A stretch of 55,781 bases of DNA from Thermaceae bacterium (lineage in GTDB: Bacteria; Deinococcota; Deinococci; Deinococcales; Thermaceae): positions 1-55,781 of the forward strand of contig JADMIM010000013.1 in assembly GCA_015478585.1 (NCBI GenBank), written 5' to 3'. The position numbers and the translations under genes are program-made. This document shows positions 9,026 to 16,075 of this stretch, one piece after another; position 1 is the stretch's first letter; each line of letters begins with the position of its first letter. The notes beneath the pieces are model-generated. The model was given only the letters and a program-made list of their open reading frames with translations. It ran no database searches and was not told where the DNA came from.

Positions 9026-10378
9026 ATGGCAGCAGCAAGATATTCGGCGGAATTTGGAAAAATCGGCATAATTGGGATGGGTTATGTAGGACTAACCCTA
9101 GCTGCGGCGCTAGCCCGTCGGGGGTTTAGCGTTTACGGTGTAGACACCCAGCCCAGAGTACTGGAGTCTTTGGCGGCGGGCAAACCCCATATCTTCGAGC
9201 CGGGGATTGACGAGGTGTATCAAGGCCTGACCGGGAAAACCCTATTCGCTGGGGCTGAACTGCCCGCGCATGGGGTAGACGTGGCCATTCTTTGTGTCTC
9301 CACCCCAGTACAGATGGACACCCATACGCCTTACCTCGAGAATCTGCGTAAGGCCGCCCAGCACGTAGCCCAGCGTTGTGACCCCGGCACACTGGTGGTG
9401 GTACGCAGCACGGTTCCCGTAGGGGCCAGCCGGGCTATCGTGTTGCCGGTGCTGGAAGCAGCCTGGGGTGAGGGTAATGTCCGGCTGGTGATGGCTCCCG
9501 AGCGCACCATCCAAGGCCAAGCCTTGCGCGAACTCGAGGAGCTTCCGCAGGTGGTGGGCGGGCTTAACCAAGAGAGTCTCGAGGCCGGTCTGGCTTTTTT
9601 TGGCAAACTTGCCAAACAACTGGTGCCCGTCTCAGAGCTGGAAACTGCCGAGCTGGTCAAGCTGGCCAACAACTGCCACACCGACTTGATTTATTCCTTT
9701 GGCAACGAAATCGCAATGCTAGCCGAACGCTGGCAACTAGACCCGCTCGAGGTCATCCGGGCCACCAACTTGAACTATCCCCGCCCCGACCTGGCCAAAC
9801 CCGGTTACGTTGGCGGGGGCTGTCTTTCCAAAGACCCTTATATCCTCATCAGCGCGGCCCGTTCGGTGGGCTACGAGCCGTTTTTAGTGAGCCAGGCTCG
9901 AGCCCTCAACGAACACCTGCCGGTGCATGTGGCCGAACAAGTGGTACGGATGATTCGTGAGGGGCGGGGAAGTGCCGAAGGTGCGACTCTGGCCGTGCTG
10001 GGTTGGGCTTATAAGGGCTGGCCGCCCACCGACGATATGCGGGGCACTCCCATCGCCGACATGATGCCGATTTTCCGGGCTGCGGGCCTGCAAGTGCGGG
10101 GCCACGATTACCTGGTGTCTGCGGGGGTAATCCAGGAGTATGGGGGCATTCCAATGAGCGTGGAGGAAGCCTTTGCGGGCGCAGACGCGGTGCTGGTAAT
10201 CACCAACCATCCCGAGTACGCCAAGCTCGAGCTGCACAGCCTGCTGCCCAAGCTCAAACGCCCTGGCCTGGTCTTTGACTCCTGGCGTATTCTCGATGGC
10301 AAAGCGGTTCAGGCGGCAGGGCTGCGCTATGCTGGCCTGGGTTATCAACCTCAAATTGAGCCCGAACTGGTCTCTTAA
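9026..10378 (+). CDS. UDP-HexNAc 6-dehydrogenase (UDP-ManNAc dehydrogenase, WecC/TviB type)
   Basis: 450 residues of the UDP-glucose/GDP-mannose dehydrogenase family, which oxidises a UDP-sugar C6 alcohol to the uronate with two NAD+. The Rossmann motif IGIIGMGYVG is near residue 13; MAPERTIQG and LPQVVGG (157-179) are typical of the HexNAc branch (WecC, TviB) more than of UDP-glucose dehydrogenase; the catalytic Cys266 lies in GGGCLSKDP. Start ATG 9026 with AAGGGG 5 bases before. Divergent from the deacetylase-pelF run and 14 bases ahead of a second NAD-sugar enzyme, so the polymer may carry an acidic HexNAc residue. Confidence 0.85.
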   Translation: MAAARYSAEFGKIGIIGMGYVGLTLAAALARRGFSVYGVDTQPRVLESLAAGKPHIFEPGIDEVYQGLTGKTLFAGAELPAHGVDVAILCVSTPVQMDTHTPYLENLRKAAQHVAQRCDPGTLVVVRSTVPVGASRAIVLPVLEAAWGEGNVRLVMAPERTIQGQALRELEELPQVVGGLNQESLEAGLAFFGKLAKQLVPVSELETAELVKLANNCHTDLIYSFGNEIAMLAERWQLDPLEVIRATNLNYPRPDLAKPGYVGGGCLSKDPYILISAARSVGYEPFLVSQARALNEHLPVHVAEQVVRMIREGRGSAEGATLAVLGWAYKGWPPTDDMRGTPIADMMPIFRAAGLQVRGHDYLVSAGVIQEYGGIPMSVEEAFAGADAVLVITNHPEYAKLELHSLLPKLKRPGLVFDSWRILDGKAVQAAGLRYAGLGYQPQIEPELVS

Positions 10379-10392
10379 CTCAGGAGTGCATC

Positions 10393-11370
10393 GTGCAAAA
10401 AATATTGGTTTTAGGTGGAGCTGGGTTTATCGGTTTCCACCTCTCGAAGCGCCTGGTTGCAGAAGGCCACCAGGTTGTCTTGGTAGACGATTTCTCGAGG
10501 GGCCAGGCCGACCCCGAGCTTAGAACCCTGATTGCCCACCCTCAGGTTTCGCTGATTCAGGCCGATCTCACCGACCCCAACTCCTATGCTCAGTTTCCCC
10601 GCGACTGCCACCAGATTTATATGTTGGCAGCGGTAGTGGGGGTGCGCAACGTGGAGAAAGACCCCTTTAGGGTGGTGCGGGTTAATACCCTGGCGGTGAT
10701 GCATCTGTTGGACTGGATACCCCCAGGCTGCAAGCTCTTTTTTGCCTCTACTAGCGAAGCCTATGCCGGGGCTTTTATGGCGGGTATTGCCCACATCCCC
10801 ACCGCCGAGGATGTGCCCCTGGTGATCCAGGACGTGACCTCGCCCCGGTTTACCTATGGGGCCAGCAAATTGCTGGGTGAGGTAGCGGTAATTCATGCAG
10901 CCAAGGCTAAAGGCTTTGGCTATGTGGTCGGGCGCTTTCACAACGTGTATGGGCCACGCATGGGTGCTGACCACGTGATTCCCGAGCTTAGCCTGCGGGC
11001 CATGCGCCGGGAAAACCCTTTCAGGGTATATGGCACTGACCAGTCTCGAGCCTTTTGCTACATTGACGATGCCACCCAGGCCATGAGCTTGCTGATGGCC
11101 CATGCAGAGGCCGATAACCAGATTGTGCATATCGGCAACGACACCGAAGAAACCAATATCGGCGACTTGACCGAACTGGTGTTGAAGGTCGCTAACTTTC
11201 ATCCCAGCCTCGACCGCCAGCCTGCGCCCTCGGGGGCAGTAAATCGTCGCTGCCCGGATATTGGCAAGCTGCGCGGCCTTACCGGCTTCGAGCCCAAGGT
11301 TTCGCTCGAGCAGGGGGTAAGGCAGACCTTTGAGTGGTATCAGCAGTGGTTTGCGGCCCAGAAAGTCTGA
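10393..11370 (+). CDS. NAD-dependent epimerase/decarboxylase of nucleotide sugars
   Basis: 325-residue extended SDR. GGAGFIG at 8-14 binds NAD; the catalytic pair is Tyr155/Lys159 (YGASK); NVYGPRMG and DQSRAFCYIDD are typical of UDP-glucuronate decarboxylases and 4-epimerases. GTG start with CAGGAG 7 bases upstream, 14 bases after the dehydrogenase stop, hence co-transcribed. The natural reading is that it acts on the uronate made by the preceding dehydrogenase (4-epimerisation or decarboxylation), which is inference. Unlike the SDR at 1453-2370 it keeps the normal catalytic lysine. Confidence 0.8.
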   Translation: MQKILVLGGAGFIGFHLSKRLVAEGHQVVLVDDFSRGQADPELRTLIAHPQVSLIQADLTDPNSYAQFPRDCHQIYMLAAVVGVRNVEKDPFRVVRVNTLAVMHLLDWIPPGCKLFFASTSEAYAGAFMAGIAHIPTAEDVPLVIQDVTSPRFTYGASKLLGEVAVIHAAKAKGFGYVVGRFHNVYGPRMGADHVIPELSLRAMRRENPFRVYGTDQSRAFCYIDDATQAMSLLMAHAEADNQIVHIGNDTEETNIGDLTELVLKVANFHPSLDRQPAPSGAVNRRCPDIGKLRGLTGFEPKVSLEQGVRQTFEWYQQWFAAQKV

Positions 11371-11425
11371 TACGCACTTGGCAAGGAGAGTCGCTCCTTT
11401 TCCCTCTCAGAGCGGTTTCCACGAA

Positions 11426-11467
11426 CACCCCAGACAGCCCTCGCTTGCTTTTTATGTGTCTGGGGTG
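11426..11467. terminator. Bidirectional terminator-like hairpin between convergent genes
   Basis: CACCCCAGACA at 11426-11436 pairs perfectly (11 bp) with TGTCTGGGGTG at 11457-11467 around a 20-base loop. It lies between the rightward epimerase gene and the leftward GH135 gene. A weaker AAGGAG-agtcg-CTCCTTTT hairpin is at 11383-11401. Confidence 0.5.
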
Positions 11468-11509
11468 ATTTATGCTTCACCGCGTGCAGCGTAAATGTGA
11501 GAAACACGA

Positions 11510-12427
11510 TCAGGGTTGGGGGCTATCGAGGTAGTTGGCGAGTTCCTCGAGATATTTGGGTAAGGCTGCCCAGGGATTAAGCACATTGTTCACCAACATG
11601 GTATCGGTGACGTAAAAAAGCCCCACCTTCCCCAGCACGGCTTTGAGCTTGGCTAAAGCAAATGGGGCAGGGTCGTTGTACAGCAACAGCCCGGTCATGT
11701 TGGGATTGGTGTTGAGGGGATATATGGTGGGGTCGAAAAAGGCTTCCGGCCCTTCATAGACAATGATGGCATCGGCCACGCTGCCATCGAAAAAAGCTGG
11801 ACTAACAGTGGTGCCGGGATTGGTAATTGCTAGCTCGAGCCCCTTGGTCTGGCGAATATAGCGGTATAGGGCGCGGTAATAGGCCAGGATATCTTTGTAG
11901 GGATATCCCCCCGTCACCAGCGGAGCCTGGCTTTCGGCCATGGGCGCGCAGGGGTGCTCGAGGCTCTGGTATAGGGTGGGGGTATAGCACATCTCGTCCA
12001 CGAAAATGCCGCGAATGCGGGGGAAAAAGGCCAGCCAGCGGTCTACATTGGTTTTGAAATCGCTTTTGAACCCACTTCCTTTGGGACTGCCCTGAAAAGG
12101 GCGACGGCTATAGCCAGAACTCACGTACCCAATCACCTCGATGCCCGAGGCATCGAGATTGCCGACAATATCTTGAATTTTGCCCTGGTATAGGGGGTCG
12201 CCCCTCCAGTCTGGACTGTCGAAATCCACGTTTACGATAGCGATGATATGCAGGCTAGGATGAAGCTTCTGCACATTAATCAGGCGCTTATATTCGTTGA
12301 CTCCCCAACTGTGGGGGTAGACATATATGGGTACTAGCAATACCGGCTTGAGTCCGGTGCGACCAATGGGGTTAGCCATAGCAAATACCCCGCAAGCCAA
12401 TAAACAAAAAAACACAATCCTCCGCAT
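11510..12427 (-). CDS. Secreted GH135 (Sph3-type, spherulin-4) glycosidase
   Basis: 305 residues with an N-terminal signal peptide (MRRIVFFCLLACGVFAMA). The body matches the spherulin-4/GH135 family: IAIVNVDFDSPDW, GYVSSGYSRRP, IFVDE with Asp144, LAITNPGT with Asn203, and IIVYEG with Glu225. These fit the Asp-Asn-Glu active-site trio reported for Aspergillus Sph3, which cuts galactosaminogalactan and is needed for its synthesis. It would act outside the cytoplasmic membrane. It is convergent with the epimerase gene at 10393-11370 and completes the set of fungal-type enzymes at this locus. ATG 12427 has no clear ribosome site. The family is assigned by motif, the substrate by analogy. Confidence 0.8.
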   Translation of the reverse strand: MRRIVFFCLLACGVFAMANPIGRTGLKPVLLVPIYVYPHSWGVNEYKRLINVQKLHPSLHIIAIVNVDFDSPDWRGDPLYQGKIQDIVGNLDASGIEVIGYVSSGYSRRPFQGSPKGSGFKSDFKTNVDRWLAFFPRIRGIFVDEMCYTPTLYQSLEHPCAPMAESQAPLVTGGYPYKDILAYYRALYRYIRQTKGLELAITNPGTTVSPAFFDGSVADAIIVYEGPEAFFDPTIYPLNTNPNMTGLLLYNDPAPFALAKLKAVLGKVGLFYVTDTMLVNNVLNPWAALPKYLEELANYLDSPQP

Positions 12428-12521
12428 AAATTGTCGCAGGATAAGGGTTGGGCCTCTTAAGTTGGTGAAGGGCTTTGGTTTTTGGTGACTAGCCCTCGAG
12501 TCTTTCAGCTTAACTGCCGAT

Positions 12522-12551
12522 GAAAACCGCTTTAAAGCAAGAGCGGTTTTC
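12522..12551. terminator. Hairpin with T-rich arm
   Basis: GAAAACCGCT at 12522-12531 pairs perfectly with AGCGGTTTTC at 12542-12551. It contains the AGCGGTTTTC core that recurs in several gaps of this window. It may be a repeat rather than a terminator; it lies upstream of both neighbouring genes. Confidence 0.4.
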
Positions 12552-12600
12552 GCAAAGAACCTTGGGGTAGCCTGGGCCTATTGACTGTACTCATCTGATA

Positions 12601-12626
12601 TTTTGCCGCCCATGGCGGCGGCAAAA
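12601..12626. promoter_or_regulatory. Perfect 10-bp inverted repeat before trmI
   Basis: TTTTGCCGCC (12601-12610) and GGCGGCAAAA (12617-12626) flank a 6-base loop CATGGC, 30 bases before the trmI start. Either an operator or a leader hairpin. Confidence 0.45.
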
Positions 12627-12656
12627 TTCAGAGAACCGCGATAGTATGGGGGAACT

Positions 12657-13433
12657 GTGCAGTTGGGCGAGTGGGTTTTACTGCAAGACCGGCGGGGCCG
12701 AAACTATCTTTTTCGGCTCAAAGAAGGGGGCACCTTCGACTCGCACCGGGGCTCGGTATCGCACCAACAAATTCTGCAAGCAGGCTGGGGCAGGGCAGTA
12801 ACCACCCCGCAGGGCGAGCGCTTTACCCTCCACCGCCCCACCCTCGAGGACTATCTGCTGCATATGCCCCGCGAGGCCACCCCGACCTATCCCAAAGATG
12901 CGGCCACCATCTGCTTTCTGCTCGACTTGGCCCCTGGCTTCAGGGTGTTGGAGGCGGGTTCGGGTTCGGGGGGGTTAACTTTGTATCTGGCTCGAGCAGT
13001 CGGCCCCAGTGGGCAGGTTTGGAGCTATGAAGCCCGTCCCAAACACCTCGAGCGGGCCAGGCGCAACCTCACCGCCTTCGAGGACTGGGGCAACGTGGTG
13101 TGGGTGGAAGCCGACTTGGGCACGGCGGATAAGCCCCATAATTCTCTGGACGGCATTGCCCTGGACTTGATGGAGCCCTGGGGGGTGTTGGAGGCTATTA
13201 CCCCGGCCCTCAAACCGGATCGGTTTGTGGTTAGCTATCTGCCCAATATCACCCAAGTGACTACCTTGCTCGAGCACCTCCAGACCACCGGGCTGCCCTA
13301 CCTGCACGAGCGCACCCTCGAGGTGTTGCACCGCGAATGGGATATCCGCCCACCGGTGGCCCACCCCAAGTTTCAACAGGTGGGGCACACCGCTTTTTTG
13401 GTTCAACTGCGCAAGATAGAGCGGTTTTCATGA
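12657..13433 (+). CDS. trmI: tRNA (adenine-58-N1)-methyltransferase TrmI
   Basis: 258 residues, close to the usual TrmI length. An N-terminal beta-domain (YLFRLKEGGTFDSHRG) is followed by PTYPKDAATI and the SAM-binding loop VLEAGSGSGGLTLYLA near residue 98; DGIALDLMEPW holds the catalytic-type Asp and the LPNITQV region follows. The enzyme makes m1A58 in the T-loop of tRNA using SAM and is important for growth at high temperature in Thermus. GTG 12657 is the only in-frame start that fits; no ribosome site is evident. The stop overlaps a copy of a dispersed GCGGTTTTCATGAAC motif, and a terminator follows at 13449. Confidence 0.92.
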   Translation: MQLGEWVLLQDRRGRNYLFRLKEGGTFDSHRGSVSHQQILQAGWGRAVTTPQGERFTLHRPTLEDYLLHMPREATPTYPKDAATICFLLDLAPGFRVLEAGSGSGGLTLYLARAVGPSGQVWSYEARPKHLERARRNLTAFEDWGNVVWVEADLGTADKPHNSLDGIALDLMEPWGVLEAITPALKPDRFVVSYLPNITQVTTLLEHLQTTGLPYLHERTLEVLHREWDIRPPVAHPKFQQVGHTAFLVQLRKIERFS

Positions 13434-13448
13434 ACCTTGCACCGTTTG

Positions 13449-13472
13449 AGCCGCGACCCTATCGCGGCTTTC
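13449..13472 (+). terminator. Terminator-like hairpin after trmI
   Basis: AGCCGCGA-ccta-type loop-TCGCGGCT, an 8-bp perfect stem (13449-13456 with 13462-13469), followed by TTC. The U-tract is short. Confidence 0.5.
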
Positions 13473-13507
13473 ATTGATGTTTCGCTCAAACCTTATAGAA
13501 GACCGTT

Positions 13508-14092
13508 CTACAGGGTCTTGAGCCACTCCTGATATTGGGCAATTTCCTTCTGCTGGGCGGCTATCACGCCCTGGGCGAACTGCCTGAGTTGGGGCTTGGC
13601 AGCTTTTTTCAGGGCCAGCTCGGACATGGCAACCGCGTCTTGATGATGGGGAATCATGCCCTCGAGGAAAGCCCTATCCACGTTCATGCTCATCCCCTGC
13701 ATGGGGGTCATGCCTGCCATAGACTTGTCCATCATGGGCTTGATATCGGCCTGCATTAGGGCTATCTGGGTTTTGTCAGGGGCCAGGTTGTACCAGGACT
13801 TGAGCCAGCCTCTGAGCTGGGCAATCTCCTTTTGTTGCACGTCCACAATGGCCTGGGCAGCCCCACGAATACGCGGGTCTTGGGAGACCTCGAGGGCTCG
13901 CTGGGCCATGACTACCGCACCCTGGTGATGGGCGATCATCTGGGACATAAAAGCCACATCGAAGGCCCTGCCGGAGAGTGATTCCAGCGCGACCATGCCC
14001 TTCATGCTCGAGCCGCCCGGGTTCATGCTGGAGTGGTTGGTCTGGGCCAGGGCTAAACCAAGGACTACCGCCATTAGAGTCAAAACACGCAT
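13508..14092 (-). CDS. Secreted DUF305 protein
   Basis: 194 residues with a signal peptide (VLTLMAVVLGLALAQ). Two DUF305 four-helix repeats are visible: MSQMIAHHQGAVVMAQ and LEGMIPHHQDAVAMSE, each with the HHQ motif and each ending in a QQKEIAQ stretch. Met-rich segments (SSMKGM, MQGMSMN) lie between and before them. DUF305 proteins are periplasmic or exported and often occur near metal, especially copper, genes; their biochemical role is not settled. ATG 14092 follows GGAGGG with 6 bases spacing. It lies 117 bases downstream of the sensor kinase in the same direction and may belong to its regulon. Confidence 0.88.
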   Translation of the reverse strand: MRVLTLMAVVLGLALAQTNHSSMNPGGSSMKGMVALESLSGRAFDVAFMSQMIAHHQGAVVMAQRALEVSQDPRIRGAAQAIVDVQQKEIAQLRGWLKSWYNLAPDKTQIALMQADIKPMMDKSMAGMTPMQGMSMNVDRAFLEGMIPHHQDAVAMSELALKKAAKPQLRQFAQGVIAAQQKEIAQYQEWLKTL

Positions 14093-14209
14093 ACTATTCC
14101 CTCCGCAGACGAGGGTGACAGGGCTGTGTTAAATCCCTGTAAACCAGAGGCCATACGTTCGGTGACGATCTAACCGAACTTGGCATAAAACCCGACTTTG
14201 GCCTGAAGG

Positions 14210-15295
14210 CTACTGTTCTCCAGAAGTGGGCAAGCTGAACCAGAAGGTGCTGCCCTGTCCAGGGATGCTTTCCAAACCCATCTTTCCCCCCATCGCCTCG
14301 ACCAGCCCCTTGGCTACGGTGAGGCCCACCCCGCTGCCCCCTTGGGTTCTACTGCGGGCGGAGTCTACCCGGTAGAAGCGCTCGAAAACGCGCTGTTGAT
14401 GCTTTGGGTCTATACCCGAACCGGTATCGCGCACGTAGAACTTTACCGCCTCGGGAAGTGCCCTGGCCCCCAGCGTCACCCGTCCCTGCGGGGGGGTGTG
14501 CCGGAGGGCATTGCTGAGCAGATTGGAAAGTACCTGCTGCAAGCGCAGGGGGTCGGCGTGGGTCTCGAGGCTGGGTGGAAGCTCGAACTCGAACCCCACG
14601 TTTTTGTCAGCGAAGGCCAAGGCGAAGCGCTCGCCAGCCTCTTGCAGAGCCAGGCGGGCATCTAAAGTCTGAAGGTGCAACTCCATTGCCCCGGCTTCGA
14701 TTCTGGAGACCAGCGACAAATCTTCGACCAGGCGGCTCATAGCCCGTACCTCGCGGCGGATGCGGGCGGCAGCATCTTCGGCGGGGATTACTCCGTCCGA
14801 GAGGGCTTCGGCGTAGCCTTGTAAGGCCGCCAGCGGGGTGCGCAGCTCGTGGGCCACGGTGCTAATCAGCTCGACCCGACTGCGCTCCACGTTTTCCAGG
14901 GCTGCAGCCATCTGGTTAAAGTGCTCGGCCAGTGCGCCCAACTCGTCGTTGTCGGTGTGGGGCAGGCGTTTGGTGTAGTTGCCCTGGGCAATCTCCTGGC
15001 TACCCTGGGCCAGCAATCCCACGCTGCGGCTGACCCGCCGCGACAGCAGCAGTGAGGTTCCCGCCGCCAGCAGCACCGCCAGGGGCAAGGCCGAAAGCAG
15101 CGCGGCGGTGAGGGTCGAGCGCAGACCGGTCTCGAGGTCGGTGTGTAGGGCCGCACCCGAAGGCCCGATGGCTGCCATCATGCGGTTGATGTGATCCTGG
15201 TAAAAGCGCGGTGCGAACAACTCCGCGATCACCAGCAGGGCGACTACCCCCACCAGCACCACGCTCAGGTGGGTTAAGAACAGCCGCGCGAACAT
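14210..15295 (-). CDS. Sensor histidine kinase (HAMP-HisKA-HATPase)
   Basis: 361 residues. One N-terminal membrane helix (about 8-25), a short extracytoplasmic segment of about 40 residues, a second helix (about 64-85), HAMP to about 135, then HisKA with phospho-acceptor His149 in STVAHELRTPLAAL and an HATPase domain with VLSNLLSNALRHT (N box), DTGSGIDP (G1) and GGSGVGLTVAKGL (G2). The small sensor domain is rich in Met/Ala and gives no ligand clue. It follows the response regulator directly: stop TAG at 15296-15298, start ATG at 15293-15295, same frame. DUF305 downstream hints at metal or envelope stress. Confidence 0.92.
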   Translation of the reverse strand: MFARLFLTHLSVVLVGVVALLVIAELFAPRFYQDHINRMMAAIGPSGAALHTDLETGLRSTLTAALLSALPLAVLLAAGTSLLLSRRVSRSVGLLAQGSQEIAQGNYTKRLPHTDNDELGALAEHFNQMAAALENVERSRVELISTVAHELRTPLAALQGYAEALSDGVIPAEDAAARIRREVRAMSRLVEDLSLVSRIEAGAMELHLQTLDARLALQEAGERFALAFADKNVGFEFELPPSLETHADPLRLQQVLSNLLSNALRHTPPQGRVTLGARALPEAVKFYVRDTGSGIDPKHQQRVFERFYRVDSARSRTQGGSGVGLTVAKGLVEAMGGKMGLESIPGQGSTFWFSLPTSGEQ

Positions 15296-15964
15296 CTAGC
15301 CCTCCTCCTTGAAGCGATATCCCACCCCACGCACGGTCTCGAGGTAGCGTGGATTTTCTGCATCATCTCCGAGTTTTTTTCGCAGCGCCACCATGTGTAC
15401 GTCCACCACTCGGTCTATTCCAGGGTAGTCACTGCCCCAGACCCGCTCCAGCAGGCGCTCGCGGCTCCACACCAGGCCGGGGTGCTGGGCCAGGGTCAAA
15501 AGCAGATTGAACTCGAGCTTGGAGAGACTTAGGGGCTCGCCGCCCAAGTAGGCCAGCCGTTTCTTGGGTCGCAGCTCGAGGTCGCCAAAGCGCAGATGGT
15601 CGCGCAATCCCCTGCGCCGCAGCAAGACCCGCACCCGCGCCACCACCTCACGGGGGCTGAAGGGCTTGACCACGTAATCTTCGGCCCCCAAGTCGAGCCC
15701 TTGCAGCCGGTCTTGCTCCTCGCCTCGAGCCGTAAGCATCAGGATGGGCAAATCTGGCTGCTCCAAGCGCAGTATCTGGGCGACCTCCCAGCCCGAACGT
15801 TTGGGCAGCATTAAGTCCAGAATCAGCACGTCGGCTTGGGCTGCCAGGGCCAGGGCCTGCTCCCCGTCGCTGGCCTCGAGCAAGGTGTGTCCTTCGCGGC
15901 TCAAATAAATCCGGAGCACCTCGAGGATCGCTGGGTCGTCGTCTACTAGCAACACTCGAGCCAT
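15296..15964 (-). CDS. OmpR-family response regulator
   Basis: 222 residues. Receiver domain 1-115 with acidic pocket VDDD (8-10), phospho-acceptor Asp50 in LILDLMLP, Thr in MLTARG and Lys in VVKPFS; then a winged-helix Trans_reg_C domain ending GVGYRF. ATG 15964 is preferred to a longer form at 16045 because the -10 box TATACT lies only 7 bases upstream, which would give a leaderless mRNA. Divergent from zwf with a dispersed repeat between. Confidence 0.93.
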   Translation of the reverse strand: MARVLLVDDDPAILEVLRIYLSREGHTLLEASDGEQALALAAQADVLILDLMLPKRSGWEVAQILRLEQPDLPILMLTARGEEQDRLQGLDLGAEDYVVKPFSPREVVARVRVLLRRRGLRDHLRFGDLELRPKKRLAYLGGEPLSLSKLEFNLLLTLAQHPGLVWSRERLLERVWGSDYPGIDRVVDVHMVALRKKLGDDAENPRYLETVRGVGYRFKEEG

Positions 15965-15979
15965 GCGCCCAAGTATAGC

Positions 15980-16023
15980 GCGTCCCAGACGGTATTTCGT
16001 GAAGAGAAAATAGAATGTCCTGG
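15980..16023. repeat. Dispersed 45-bp element, copy 2
   Basis: Begins GCGTCCCAGACGGTATTT and ends TGTCCTGGACG; the ends are nearly inverted (CGTCCCAG / CTGGACG). Matches 1338-1382 at both ends. It contains TAGAAT at 16011, which could act as a -10 for zwf. Confidence 0.55.
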
Positions 16024-16075
16024 ACGAGGGCTGCCTTTCACTCAATCTTCACGACCCTCGAGGAGGATGGTTCTC

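Noticed and set aside
12581-12604. TTGACT ... TATTTT as a trmI promoter
   Set aside because: The spacer is only 12 bases, too short for a normal sigma-70-type promoter.
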